Shown: piece by piece, positions 1 to 7,633 of the stretch | Numbering within the stretch: the stretch's first letter is position 1 | Layout: each line of letters starts with the position of its first letter | Assembly (NCBI RefSeq): GCF_947493765.1 | Contig: NZ_CANLSZ010000001.1 | Coordinates: 248,001 to 312,000, forward strand | Length of the DNA: 64,000 nucleotides | Direction: 5' to 3' | Source: an uncultured Arthrobacter sp. | GTDB lineage: Bacteria; Actinomycetota; Actinomycetes; Actinomycetales; Micrococcaceae | Notes under the pieces: generated by a model | What the model was told of the DNA's origin: nothing | What the model saw: only the letters and a program-made list of their open reading frames with translations | Databases searched by the model: none | Program-made: the position numbers and the translations under genes

Positions 1-372
1 ATCGTGCTGATCGACCTCATCAACCAGTACCGGCTCCCGCGGGACGGCCTCCCGGGCCTGCCGGTGGCCGACGCCATCCGCGAGGGTGCCCGGCGCCGCC
101 TGCGCCCCATCCTCATGACGGCGCTCGCCACCATCTTCGCGCTGATCCCCATGGCACTCGGGCTGACGGGCGAGGGCGGCTTCATCTCCCGCCCCCTGGC
201 CGTCGTCGTCATCGGAGGACTCGTCTCCTCCACGGCACTCACCCTGATCCTCGTGCCGGTGCTGTACCGCCTCGTGGAGGGGCGGCGGGAGACGCGCGCA
301 CTGCGACGGAGGGACGGCGAGCGGCATCCGGTCACGGCAGGAGGGGAAGCCCATGGCAGCACAGGGAGGTGA
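1..372 (+). CDS. Efflux RND transporter permease, C-terminal end (partial)
   Basis: This is the 3' end of a gene that begins before the window; the frame is open from base 1. The visible ~123 residues match the C-terminal end of AcrB/HAE1-type RND pumps. They include the RLRPILMTALATIFALIP stretch that opens the penultimate transmembrane helix, a second helix around VVVIGGLVSSTALTLILVPV, and a short charged cytoplasmic tail. Such permeases work as trimers driven by proton-motive force and export drugs, metals or lipids; the substrate cannot be told from this end. The stop lies inside the next gene, a MarR-type regulator starting at 353, so pump and regulator are probably co-transcribed. The main uncertainty is substrate class, not family. 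Confidence 0.9.
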   Translation: MVLIDLINQYRLPRDGLPGLPVADAIREGARRRLRPILMTALATIFALIPMALGLTGEGGFISRPLAVVVIGGLVSSTALTLILVPVLYRLVEGRRETRALRRRDGERHPVTAGGEAHGSTGR

Positions 373-829
373 CGACGTGACGGAGGGTACACCCACCGTG
401 CGGCAGTCGGCGGAGACGTGGGAGTCGCTCTTCCGCGCGCAGGTCTCGCTCATGCGCCGCATCCGGCAGGATCCGGCCTTCGCGGAACTGCCGATCGCCG
501 AATACGACGTCCTGTTCAACCTGAGCCGCCGGCCCACCGGCTGGACCCGCCTCAACGAGCTCAACGACCACCTGCTGATCAGCCAGCCCAGCCTCAGCAG
601 GATGGTGGACCGGCTCGAGGCGAAGAAGCTGCTGACCAAGCGGCCGGCGCAGAGCGACCACCGCGGAGTCGAGCTCGCCCTGACCGATGCCGGACGGGCC
701 CTGCAGCGGAGGATCGGCTCGGCGCACGTGCACCGCATCCAGGACGTGCTGGCTCCCCTCCTGGACCCTGCCGAGATGGAGCAGCTGAAATCGCTCACCG
801 ACCGGATCAGTGCACGCCTGGGCCGGTGA
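353..829 (+). CDS. MarR family transcriptional regulator
   Basis: A 158-residue winged-helix regulator of the usual MarR length. The central part (residues ~45-120) shows the MarR wHTH: LNELNDHLLISQPSLSRMVDRLEAKKLL as recognition helix, then a wing with R-PAQSDHRGVELALTDAGR. The start at 353 is preceded by an AGGAGG Shine-Dalgarno sequence about 6 bases upstream; a GTG at 377 with its own GGGAGG is a credible alternative. It overlaps the RND permease gene by 20 bases, so it is likely a local repressor of that pump, as many MarR proteins are. The ligand is unknown. An inverted repeat just downstream (882-907) is a possible operator, but nothing in the sequence links it to this protein specifically. 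Confidence 0.9.
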   Translation: MAAQGGDDVTEGTPTVRQSAETWESLFRAQVSLMRRIRQDPAFAELPIAEYDVLFNLSRRPTGWTRLNELNDHLLISQPSLSRMVDRLEAKKLLTKRPAQSDHRGVELALTDAGRALQRRIGSAHVHRIQDVLAPLLDPAEMEQLKSLTDRISARLGR

Positions 830-881
830 GCACGGCCGCCGGATCTTCCGCGAAGACGCTCGCGAGGGCGCCCGCACACTG

Positions 882-907
882 CCGTACCGGTCCCTATGCT
901 GGTACGG
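882..907 (+). promoter_or_regulatory. Inverted repeat flanking a -10 element upstream of the SDR gene
   Basis: Perfect 7-bp inverted repeat (CCGTACC at 882-888, GGTACGG at 901-907) with a 12-base spacer that contains TATGCT (895-900), a plausible actinobacterial -10. Predicted transcription would begin near 907, giving a leader of about 68 bases before the SDR start at 975. Arms on both sides of the -10 suit a repressor operator. The sequence alone does not identify the protein that binds; the MarR product encoded immediately upstream is one candidate. Confidence 0.45.
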
Positions 908-974
908 GCGGCGCTCCTCGACGTCGGTCGGACAAGGTCCCGTCCGGGCAGGGCGGACTGCACGAAAGGGAATC

Positions 975-1895
975 ATGAGCGACTTCACAGCGGATGCCAT
1001 CGGCGATCTGACGGGCCGGCGGGTGGTGATCACCGGCGCCAACAGCGGGCTGGGCCTGCAGACCGCCATCGGACTCGGGCGCGCCGGCGCGGAGGTGATC
1101 CTCGCCTGCCGCGATAAACAGCGCGGGCGCGACGCCGAGAGGCGGGTCCGCGCGGAGACCGGGAGCGACCACATCGAGATGCGCATCCTCGACCTCGCGA
1201 GCCTCACCTCGGTCCGCGACTTCGCCGCCACCTTCAGCGGCCCGCTGGACCTCCTCGTGAACAACGCCGGCGTCATGGCGACGCCCCGGGCCACGACCGC
1301 CGACGGCTTCGAGCTCCAGTTCGGCACGAACCATCTCGGGCACTTCGCCCTGACCGGTCTGCTGCTCGAGCACCTGCGGGAGGCCGGAGCAGCCCGCGTC
1401 GTGACCCTCTCGAGCCTGGCCCACAAGCGCGGGCGGATCGATTTCGACGACCTGCAGTCGGAACGCAGGTACCGGCGCTGGAAGGCCTACGGTCAGAGCA
1501 AGATCGCCAATCTCTACTTCATGGTGGAACTCGACCGGCGCGCACGGGCCGCAGGGTGGGAGCTGACCAGTGTCGCCGCCCACCCCGGCATGGCCAACAC
1601 GAATCTGACGGCCGGCATGAACATCCCCGCCGCGCTCGATGTGTTCGACGTCTTCTTCCGGCTCGTGACGCAGTCCGACGCCGCCGGCGCCCTGCCCACC
1701 CTGTACGCGGCCACTTCCGACGAGGTCCGCGGCGGGGACTACTACGGGCCCTCCGGCCCCGGGGAGACCCGGGGCGCGCCGCGCCTGGTGGCACCGGAGG
1801 CACGCGTCCTCGACCGCGACGTGGCCGTCCGGCTCTGGAACCGCAGCGTCGAGGCGACCGGCGTCGACTACGCGGCGCTGCAGCCCGCCGTGTGA
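975..1895 (+). CDS. Short-chain dehydrogenase/reductase (retinol dehydrogenase-like)
   Basis: A 306-residue classical SDR. The cofactor-binding TGANSGLG motif lies at residues 20-27, NNAG at 96-99, the structural Asn at 119, the catalytic Ser at 146-147 and YGQSK with Tyr172/Lys176. The pattern resembles the retinol-dehydrogenase/WW-oxidoreductase branch, which acts on small alcohols, ketones or lipids; the substrate is unknown. Upstream in-frame codons exist back to 810, but the ATG at 975 has a GAAAGGG Shine-Dalgarno and places the glycine motif at the normal distance. It shares the unusual block TTADGFELQ-GTNHLGH with the SDR at 9930, so the two are paralogues. A strong hairpin follows the stop. 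Confidence 0.92.
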   Translation: MSDFTADAIGDLTGRRVVITGANSGLGLQTAIGLGRAGAEVILACRDKQRGRDAERRVRAETGSDHIEMRILDLASLTSVRDFAATFSGPLDLLVNNAGVMATPRATTADGFELQFGTNHLGHFALTGLLLEHLREAGAARVVTLSSLAHKRGRIDFDDLQSERRYRRWKAYGQSKIANLYFMVELDRRARAAGWELTSVAAHPGMANTNLTAGMNIPAALDVFDVFFRLVTQSDAAGALPTLYAATSDEVRGGDYYGPSGPGETRGAPRLVAPEARVLDRDVAVRLWNRSVEATGVDYAALQPAV

Positions 1896-1924
1896 CCGGC
1901 GGCGTGCCGCGGCCCGTGGGGACG

Positions 1925-1951
1925 TCGTAGGGCGCGCTCCGCGCCCTACGA
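1925..1951 (+). terminator. GC-rich hairpin after the SDR gene
   Basis: Perfect 12-bp stem with a 3-base CTC loop (arms 1925-1936 and 1940-1951), beginning 30 bases after the SDR stop. There is no T-tract, so it would act as a hairpin-only or factor-assisted terminator. The descending arm contains the -10 hexamer of the next gene (TACGAT, 1947-1952), so terminator and promoter overlap physically. Confidence 0.6.
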
Positions 1952-1952
1952 T
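1947..1952 (+). promoter_or_regulatory. -10 element TACGAT, leaderless promoter of the hydrolase gene
   Basis: TACGAT ends 6 bases before the ATG at 1959, so the predicted transcript starts at or next to the start codon. There is no Shine-Dalgarno sequence, which agrees with leaderless expression. The element lies in the descending arm of the preceding hairpin. Confidence 0.5.
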
Positions 1953-1958
1953 GAATCC

Positions 1959-2756
1959 ATGGATCATCACGCCCTGCATGCTGTCGAGGGGGACGACCCC
2001 CGGCTGGCCATCACACGCAGCGATGCGGGGGCTCCCGGCGCGGCTCCCCCGGTTCTCCTCCTGCACGGCTTCGGCTCGTCGTCGGGGCAGAACTGGGTGG
2101 AGACGGGGTGGGTGCGGTTCCTCAACGACGCCGGGCGGAACGTGATCATGATCGATCTCCCGGCGCACGGCGGGAGTGCGGCACCGGCGGCTGCGCACGC
2201 CTACGCCCCGAGCCGCCTGCGCGCGGACATCCTGCAGGTCCTGGCCGACGAGCACGTGCACCCCGTGCAGACCGGCGTGGCGACCTCCGGCGTGGACGTC
2301 ATCGGCTACTCGCTCGGAGCACGCCTGGCGTGGGAGTTCGGTGCCACCCAGCCGGAGCTCGTCCGGAGGATGGTGCTGGGTGGTCCGGGGAGCACCGATC
2401 CACTGGCCGCCTTCGACCTCGAGGGAGCCGAACGCTTCCTGGCCGGAGGTCCCGCGCCCGGGGACGCCGTCACCGCGGATCTGCTACGGATGGCCCGGCT
2501 CCTCCCCGGCAACGATCTCCCCTCGCTCCTGGCGATGATCTCCGCGATCAAGCTGGAACCCTTCGACCCGCGGGACGCCGTACCGGGCATGCCGGTGCTC
2601 CTCGTGGCCGGTGACCGGGACAGCTACGCCGTGGGCATCGAGTACCTCGCCCGGCTCGCACCGTCGGCCGAGATCACGATGCTGGCCGGCAGGAACCACA
2701 CGAACGCGATCACCTCGCGGAGCTTCAAGCAGGCAGCGCTCGCCTTCCTCACCTGA
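1959..2756 (+). CDS. Alpha/beta-fold hydrolase
   Basis: A 265-residue alpha/beta hydrolase. The oxyanion segment LLLHGFGSSSGQNW is near residue 28, the nucleophile elbow GYSLG near residue 112, an acidic residue follows in VAGDRDSY, and the catalytic His is in AGRNHTNAITS near the C terminus. This is the usual order of a Ser-Asp-His esterase/lipase-type enzyme. The substrate is unknown; peroxidase- or lactonase-like relatives share the architecture. The start is fixed by the -10 TACGAT six bases upstream and by the lack of any ribosome-binding site. It converges on the small acidic gene at 2850-3023, and the gap between them is filled by tandem repeats. Confidence 0.88.
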   Translation: MDHHALHAVEGDDPRLAITRSDAGAPGAAPPVLLLHGFGSSSGQNWVETGWVRFLNDAGRNVIMIDLPAHGGSAAPAAAHAYAPSRLRADILQVLADEHVHPVQTGVATSGVDVIGYSLGARLAWEFGATQPELVRRMVLGGPGSTDPLAAFDLEGAERFLAGGPAPGDAVTADLLRMARLLPGNDLPSLLAMISAIKLEPFDPRDAVPGMPVLLVAGDRDSYAVGIEYLARLAPSAEITMLAGRNHTNAITSRSFKQAALAFLT

Positions 2757-2773
2757 GCCGTCGCGACTCCCTC

Positions 2774-2845
<72 letters not shown>

Positions 2846-2849
2846 GAGC

Positions 2850-3023
2850 CTACTGCTGGGAGCCGCTCTCGTCCTCTTCCGGTTCGAAGTGGCTGGGCTC
2901 ATCGCTCGACCCGGCGGCGACGCCGTCCTCCCCTGCGGGAATGGTGCCCTCGGGGCCCGCCCCGTCGGTCCGGTCGTCCTCGGGATCCTGACCCTCACGG
3001 GCCTGTGTCTTGTCGGTGCTCAT
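2850..3023 (-). CDS. Small acidic hypothetical protein
   Basis: A 57-residue protein rich in Asp, Glu, Gly and Ser (begins MSTDKTQAREG, ends EPEEDESGSQQ), with no transmembrane segment, cysteine or known domain visible. It looks intrinsically disordered. Support for a real gene comes from the start region: a strong AGGAGGA Shine-Dalgarno 3 bases upstream of the ATG at 3023, and a -10 hexamer TAGGAT (3058-3053) placing transcription near 3046. An upstream in-frame extension to 3206 would run through the promoter and is less likely. The function is unknown. Its neighbour on the same strand is an MFS exporter ending upstream at 3106. Confidence 0.6.
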   Translation of the reverse strand: MSTDKTQAREGQDPEDDRTDGAGPEGTIPAGEDGVAAGSSDEPSHFEPEEDESGSQQ

Positions 3024-3105
3024 GCGTCCTCCTGCGTCGTGGATCGACTCCGATCCTATGCTCCTGCCGTGGCGATGGACAGCTGTCCACCGTCCACCGG
3101 TGCGG

Positions 3106-4419
3106 TCAGTCCCGGGAGACGTTCCGGAGCGCGAGCGCCGCTGCGCCGCCCATGACGAGCAGGGCCGCTGCCGCCCCGGCGGGGACGATCGCTGCTCCGG
3201 CTGCACCGGCGTTCTCGGCCAGCAGTCCGGCGAGGGCGGACCCGAGGGCGGTCCCGGCGACGATCCCGCTCGCGAGCATGGTCATGACCGTCCCCAGCCT
3301 GTTGCCGGGAGCGACCACCGACCCGATCGAGAAGATCGTGACCATGGTGGGGCCCACGAAGATCCCGAGGACGAACAGGACCACCAGCATGCCGGCGATC
3401 CCGCCGGGCAGGGCGAGGGCCGACGCCGCCGCCGTCATCCCGATCGCGGAGGCGATCCACCGGCGTGTGTGCTCGAAGCGTTCGGACCAGTAGGCGACGG
3501 ACAGGGCCGCGAAGGCCGAGCTGAGCGCCATGGTGGCGTAGATGAGGCCTGCGGACTCCGCCACACCGAACTGGCCGGCGAAAGCGGTGAGGAAGGTCTG
3601 CAGCGAGCCGAAGAACGTCCCCATGGCCACCATGCCGATCACCGGCAGCAGGACGAGGACGGGACGGATGCCCCGGGCCGCCGTCCCGCCGCCCTCGCCG
3701 TCCGCCGGCGTCGGGCGGGCATCGCTGTGCAGGACCGTCGGATGGACGGCGAAGGCGCTGACGAGCGTGATGGTCAGGACCGCCGCGACGGCGAGCGGTA
3801 GCCAGGGGGCGATCAGGCTCGCCAGGATGCCCACGAGCGCCGGCCCGAGGACGAAGGTCAGCTCGTCGGCCGTGCCCTCGTAGGACAGCGCCGTGTCCAG
3901 TTCGTTGCGCGGGCCACGCCGGGTCATCGCCATCCACCGCACCCGGGCGAGCGGGCCGATCTGCGGGCAGGTGAAGCCCATCGCGAAGGAGGCGGCCAGG
4001 ACGACGGCGAGCGCACCGGGGGTGAAGTCGTTCGTCGTGAGGGTCACGGATACGAGCGTGGCGATCGCGAGGGTGTTGAGGACCGCCGAGACCAACAGCA
4101 CGATGCGCTGGCCCCGCCTGTCCGCGAGGAGACCGAGGAGGGGGGCGCCGAGCGCCGAGCCGAGGCCCACGGCACCGGCGGCGAACCCTCCGGCGGCGTA
4201 GGAGCCGCTGGCGGTCGTCACCAGTGTGAGGGCACCCACGGTGAGCATGGCGAGGGGTAGCCGGGCGAAGAACCCGATGACCAGGAAGGAGGGGCCCGCG
4301 AGACGGGGCAGGACGTCGAACCTGCCCAGGGGCGATCTCCGGGCTGCCGTGGCGTGGGCGGCCTGTCCGTCGGCCGACGTGGAAGGGGCCGGCGTGGCCG
4401 GCGAGGGATTCTTGAGCAT
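3106..4419 (-). CDS. MFS transporter
   Basis: A 437-residue protein with about 12 hydrophobic helices and the MFS cytoplasmic motif GLLADRRGQR between helices 2 and 3 (residues ~95-105), the normal size for the family. The N-terminal ~30 residues are cytoplasmic and rich in Ala, Pro and Thr. The general fold resembles drug/metabolite exporters of the DHA1 type; the substrate cannot be inferred. The ATG at 4419 has GGAAAG just upstream. It lies downstream of sbcC on the same strand, but a TAGACT hexamer overlapping the sbcC stop and an inverted repeat in the leader suggest its own, possibly regulated, promoter. Confidence 0.9.
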   Translation of the reverse strand: MLKNPSPATPAPSTSADGQAAHATAARRSPLGRFDVLPRLAGPSFLVIGFFARLPLAMLTVGALTLVTTASGSYAAGGFAAGAVGLGSALGAPLLGLLADRRGQRIVLLVSAVLNTLAIATLVSVTLTTNDFTPGALAVVLAASFAMGFTCPQIGPLARVRWMAMTRRGPRNELDTALSYEGTADELTFVLGPALVGILASLIAPWLPLAVAAVLTITLVSAFAVHPTVLHSDARPTPADGEGGGTAARGIRPVLVLLPVIGMVAMGTFFGSLQTFLTAFAGQFGVAESAGLIYATMALSSAFAALSVAYWSERFEHTRRWIASAIGMTAAASALALPGGIAGMLVVLFVLGIFVGPTMVTIFSIGSVVAPGNRLGTVMTMLASGIVAGTALGSALAGLLAENAGAAGAAIVPAGAAAALLVMGGAAALALRNVSRD

Positions 4420-4441
4420 GGTCTTTCCGGGTGCGTCAAAC

Positions 4442-4491
4442 GCGCATCGTCCCCCCTCCCGATGCGCCCGACCCGTGACGATCCGAGTCTA
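4442..4491 (-). promoter_or_regulatory. MFS promoter (-10 TAGACT) with leader inverted repeat
   Basis: On the minus strand TAGACT (4491-4486) overlaps the sbcC stop codon and would start transcription near 4479, 60 bases before the MFS start. Downstream of it an exact 8-bp inverted repeat (arms 4460-4467 and 4442-4449, 10-base C/T-rich loop on the plus strand) lies at about +12 to +37. It could be a repressor operator or an RNA hairpin. Confidence 0.45.
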
Positions 4492-7400
4492 CACGACGGC
4501 GGCCTGCCCCACGATGCGCAGCTGTGATCCCTGCCGTTCCTTCACCACCTGGAGCTGGGCGTTGACCCGCTGCTTCAGCTCGGGCACGTGACTGACCAGA
4601 CCGACCACGCGGCCGCCGCTGCGGAGACCTTCGAGGGCATCCATGACCTGCTCCAGCGCCTGCTCGTCGAGGGAGCCGAAACCCTCGTCGATGAAGAGCG
4701 TCTCGATGTCGAGCCCTCCCGCCTCCTGCTGCACCACGTCGGCGAGTCCGAGGGCCAAGGCGAGTGAGGCCATGAAGGACTCACCGCCGGACAGGGTGGA
4801 GGTGTCCCGCCTGTTACCCGTCCAACCGTCCACCACATCGAGTCCCAGGCCCGACCGGCGGTTGCCCGCGCGCGCGTCGCTGTGGACGAGCTGGTAACGC
4901 CCGTCCGACATCTCCAGGAGACGCTCGGTGGCCGCGGCCGCCACCTGTTCCAGGCGGGAGGCGAGGACATACGTGGCGAGCGGCATCCTGTACAGGTTCT
5001 CCCCACCTCCCCGCGCCGTCTCGGCGACAGCTGCAACCAGGGCGGCCTGCTCGCGGAGGGGCTCGACGATCCGCTCCAGCTCCTCGAACTCCCGCGTGTA
5101 CGCCTCGAGCTGCGCCACGGAGTGGGTCAGCACCTCGGCGCTGATCCCTGCCCGCTGCGCACGAACCCGGAGAGCGTCGGCGTGGTCCGCCGCGACCCGC
5201 TCGTCCTCCTCCGTCGGGGCGGACGAGCCGTCCTGCTCCTCGCGCAGACTGGTGCGGATCGCGTCGTCGTCCCACGCTGCGTCGAGGCGGTGGCCGCGGA
5301 TCTCGTGCTCCCTGATGGACTGCCCCATGCGTTCACGGCGGTCCGCGCTCAGCAGTGCTGCGCGCGCCTCGGCGGCGGAGTCGAAACGCGTCTCGCGCAG
5401 CGCCTGCTCCAGGTGCTCGGCGGTGTCGGTCCTGTCCGCCAGCGCGCGGGCCACGGCCTCACCGGCTCGACGAAGCGCCTCGAGATCCTCCGCCGCGCCC
5501 TGCACGTCCTCGATCCGCCGGGCAAGGGTCGGTGCCTCCCCGAGCAGCCCCGCGACGCGAAGCTCCAGCTCCGCGGCGAGATCCGTCAGGGACGACCGGC
5601 GCGTGTCGGCCGTGGCGCGCTCCTCGCGCAGGCCCTCGCGGTCGAGGGTCCGCTGCTCCGCCTCGCGCGTCAGCCGGTCGATCTCGTGCTCCACCGCGGC
5701 ACACTCCGTGCGTGCGGTCTCGGCCTCCTGCAGCCGCCGCCGGGCCTCCGTGGTGGCCTCCGCTGCGTCCTCCGGTGAGAGCCCTCCGACCAGCGCGCTG
5801 AGCTCCGCGGTCTCGAGCAGGGCCCGGTCGCGGACCTCCCGGGCCGACTGCAGGGCTGCTTCCGCCTCGTCCTGGCGGCGGCGCGCCGACCGTTCCTCCT
5901 CGAGGCTCATCCGGTCTCCGCCCGACGGCGCGACGGGTGCGGGGTGGTCGGGGCTTCCGCAGACGGGGCACGGTTCACCGTCCACGAGCCGTTCCGCGAG
6001 TTCGTCCGCCGCCTGCTCGAGCCTGAGCTGCAGGGCTGCCAGCCACTGCTCCTTGAGCGCCAGGAAGTGCTCGGACGCGTCCCGGAAGCGGTCGTCGGCC
6101 TCGGCCCTGCGCGCCTGGGCAACCCGGTGGTCCTGGACGCTCTGCTCGGCCGCGGTGGCGGTGGCGAGTCCGGTGCGCAGGTGCGTCAGGCCGTCGGCGG
6201 CGTGGCGGAGGGGTTCGAGCTTCTCGAGCCCGGCCGCGCGCTGGTGCTGGATCCGCGTCAGCGCCTCGGTGGCGTCCCGGATGGCGTCGTCGAGCCCGCT
6301 GATCGTGGTGGTCAGCGCCCCGGCCTCCGAGCGGATGCCGAGCAGTCGCTGCTCGTCGGGCAGGGCTGCCCGGAGGACGGCCAGCGCTGCGGACGAGGCA
6401 GCGCACGCCCGGCCCAGCATGCCGTGGGCAGGTCCGGGAACGCCGTCGGCACTTCCACGAGCGCCACCGGCAGGCCCTGGGATCCCGTCGGCAGGGTCGG
6501 GAACGCCGTCAGCACCTCCACGAGCGCCGGGGAGAACCGGTTCCACCGCGAGATACTCGGGGACCACCGGGTTGCTGCGCACACGGTCGAGGGCTGCCGC
6601 CTGCCCTTCCAGCTCCAACTGCAGGGTCGCTGCCGCCTCGTCGTCCAGGCGGAGTCCCTTGGCGAGCGACTGCGCCCGATCGTGTCGAGCGGCGGCGTCC
6701 GTCATTGCCGCGACGTCCGCCGCTCGGCCCTCGTGGTCGCTCTGCTGCTCGCGCAGCGCGGCGAGAGCGCCGTGGTCCCGGCGTCTGCCGCGGAGCGAGG
6801 TGAGGGCGCCGTCGGCGAGCCTGCCCTGCTCGGCGAGTGCGCGGTGCTCCTCGGCCACGCCGTCCCGCCGCTCCGAGAGGTCCGCGGCGAGGCTGCGCAT
6901 GATGCCCGCCCGTTCCTCCGCGGCGTGGTCCGCGGTCACGGCGGCTGCTCCGGGTCCGTGGCGCCCCGCCTCGTCGAGCGCGCGCTGGAAGAGCTGGCCC
7001 AGCCTGGCCTCCTGCCCGGCGACGTCGGCCCCGAGTCGCTGGCTCTGCTCGGCGAACATTCGCTCGAGGACCTCGAACCGCGTGGTCGAGAAGAGGCGCT
7101 GCAGGAGCTCCCGGCGGGTGGTCGCGTCGGCCCGCAGGAACGCTGCGAACTCCCCCTGCGGGAGCATCACCACCTTGGTGAACTGCTCCTTGTCCATGCC
7201 CAGCACGGAGTGCAGTTCGAGCCCGGCCTCGTCGTTCCGCGTGGAGCGCTGCACCCAGTCCGAGCCGACGAGTTCGCTCAGGAGCGTACGTGCCTGCTCG
7301 GTGGTGGTGCCGGTCCCCCGCCGCGCCGGCCGCTGCCAGGCAGGGGACCTGACCACGCGGAAGCGGCGGCTGCCGGCGGAGAACTCGAGGGAAACCTCCG

Positions 7401-7626
7401 GCGCCACCGACTCGGCCGCGTGGTCGCTCCGGAGCCGCTTCGCGCTCCGCACACCGGGGACCGAGCCGTACAGGGCGAAGCAGACGGCGTCGAGCACACT
7501 CGACTTCCCGGCTCCCGTGGGCCCGTTGAGGAGGAACAGTCCCTGGCTGGAGAGCGCGTCGAAGTCGACGCCCTGGCGATCGGCGAAGGGCCCGAAGGCC
7601 TGCAGTTCGAGCCGGTGCAGTCTCAC
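4489..7626 (-). CDS. sbcC: DNA repair exonuclease SbcC (SMC-like ATPase)
   Basis: ATPase subunit of the SbcCD (Mre11-Rad50-type) nuclease that opens hairpins and blocked DNA ends. The 1045-residue chain shows Walker A NGPTGAGKSS (~34-43), long charged coiled-coil arms, the zinc-hook CPVC at 553-556, the ABC signature TLSGGESF near residue 940 and Walker B/D-loop TLFIDEGFGSLDE near 975. This is the normal layout and length. The GTG start at 7626 lies 7 bases after the sbcD stop, so the two are one operon. Odd feature: a Gly/Pro/Ala-rich repeat (residues ~365-400) interrupts the first coiled-coil arm and is encoded by two copies of a ~40-bp sequence. Confidence 0.96.
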   Translation of the reverse strand: MRLHRLELQAFGPFADRQGVDFDALSSQGLFLLNGPTGAGKSSVLDAVCFALYGSVPGVRSAKRLRSDHAAESVAPEVSLEFSAGSRRFRVVRSPAWQRPARRGTGTTTEQARTLLSELVGSDWVQRSTRNDEAGLELHSVLGMDKEQFTKVVMLPQGEFAAFLRADATTRRELLQRLFSTTRFEVLERMFAEQSQRLGADVAGQEARLGQLFQRALDEAGRHGPGAAAVTADHAAEERAGIMRSLAADLSERRDGVAEEHRALAEQGRLADGALTSLRGRRRDHGALAALREQQSDHEGRAADVAAMTDAAARHDRAQSLAKGLRLDDEAAATLQLELEGQAAALDRVRSNPVVPEYLAVEPVLPGARGGADGVPDPADGIPGPAGGARGSADGVPGPAHGMLGRACAASSAALAVLRAALPDEQRLLGIRSEAGALTTTISGLDDAIRDATEALTRIQHQRAAGLEKLEPLRHAADGLTHLRTGLATATAAEQSVQDHRVAQARRAEADDRFRDASEHFLALKEQWLAALQLRLEQAADELAERLVDGEPCPVCGSPDHPAPVAPSGGDRMSLEEERSARRRQDEAEAALQSAREVRDRALLETAELSALVGGLSPEDAAEATTEARRRLQEAETARTECAAVEHEIDRLTREAEQRTLDREGLREERATADTRRSSLTDLAAELELRVAGLLGEAPTLARRIEDVQGAAEDLEALRRAGEAVARALADRTDTAEHLEQALRETRFDSAAEARAALLSADRRERMGQSIREHEIRGHRLDAAWDDDAIRTSLREEQDGSSAPTEEDERVAADHADALRVRAQRAGISAEVLTHSVAQLEAYTREFEELERIVEPLREQAALVAAVAETARGGGENLYRMPLATYVLASRLEQVAAAATERLLEMSDGRYQLVHSDARAGNRRSGLGLDVVDGWTGNRRDTSTLSGGESFMASLALALGLADVVQQEAGGLDIETLFIDEGFGSLDEQALEQVMDALEGLRSGGRVVGLVSHVPELKQRVNAQLQVVKERQGSQLRIVGQAAVV
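6426..6528 (-). repeat. Intragenic 63-bp-period repeat in sbcC
   Basis: Two ~40-bp copies (about 6426-6465 and 6489-6528), offset by 63 bp and differing at about five positions. They encode two versions of a GARG-ADGVP-PA-G segment. The 21-codon period keeps the frame open. Confidence 0.7.
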
Positions 7627-7633
7627 GGGTCCC

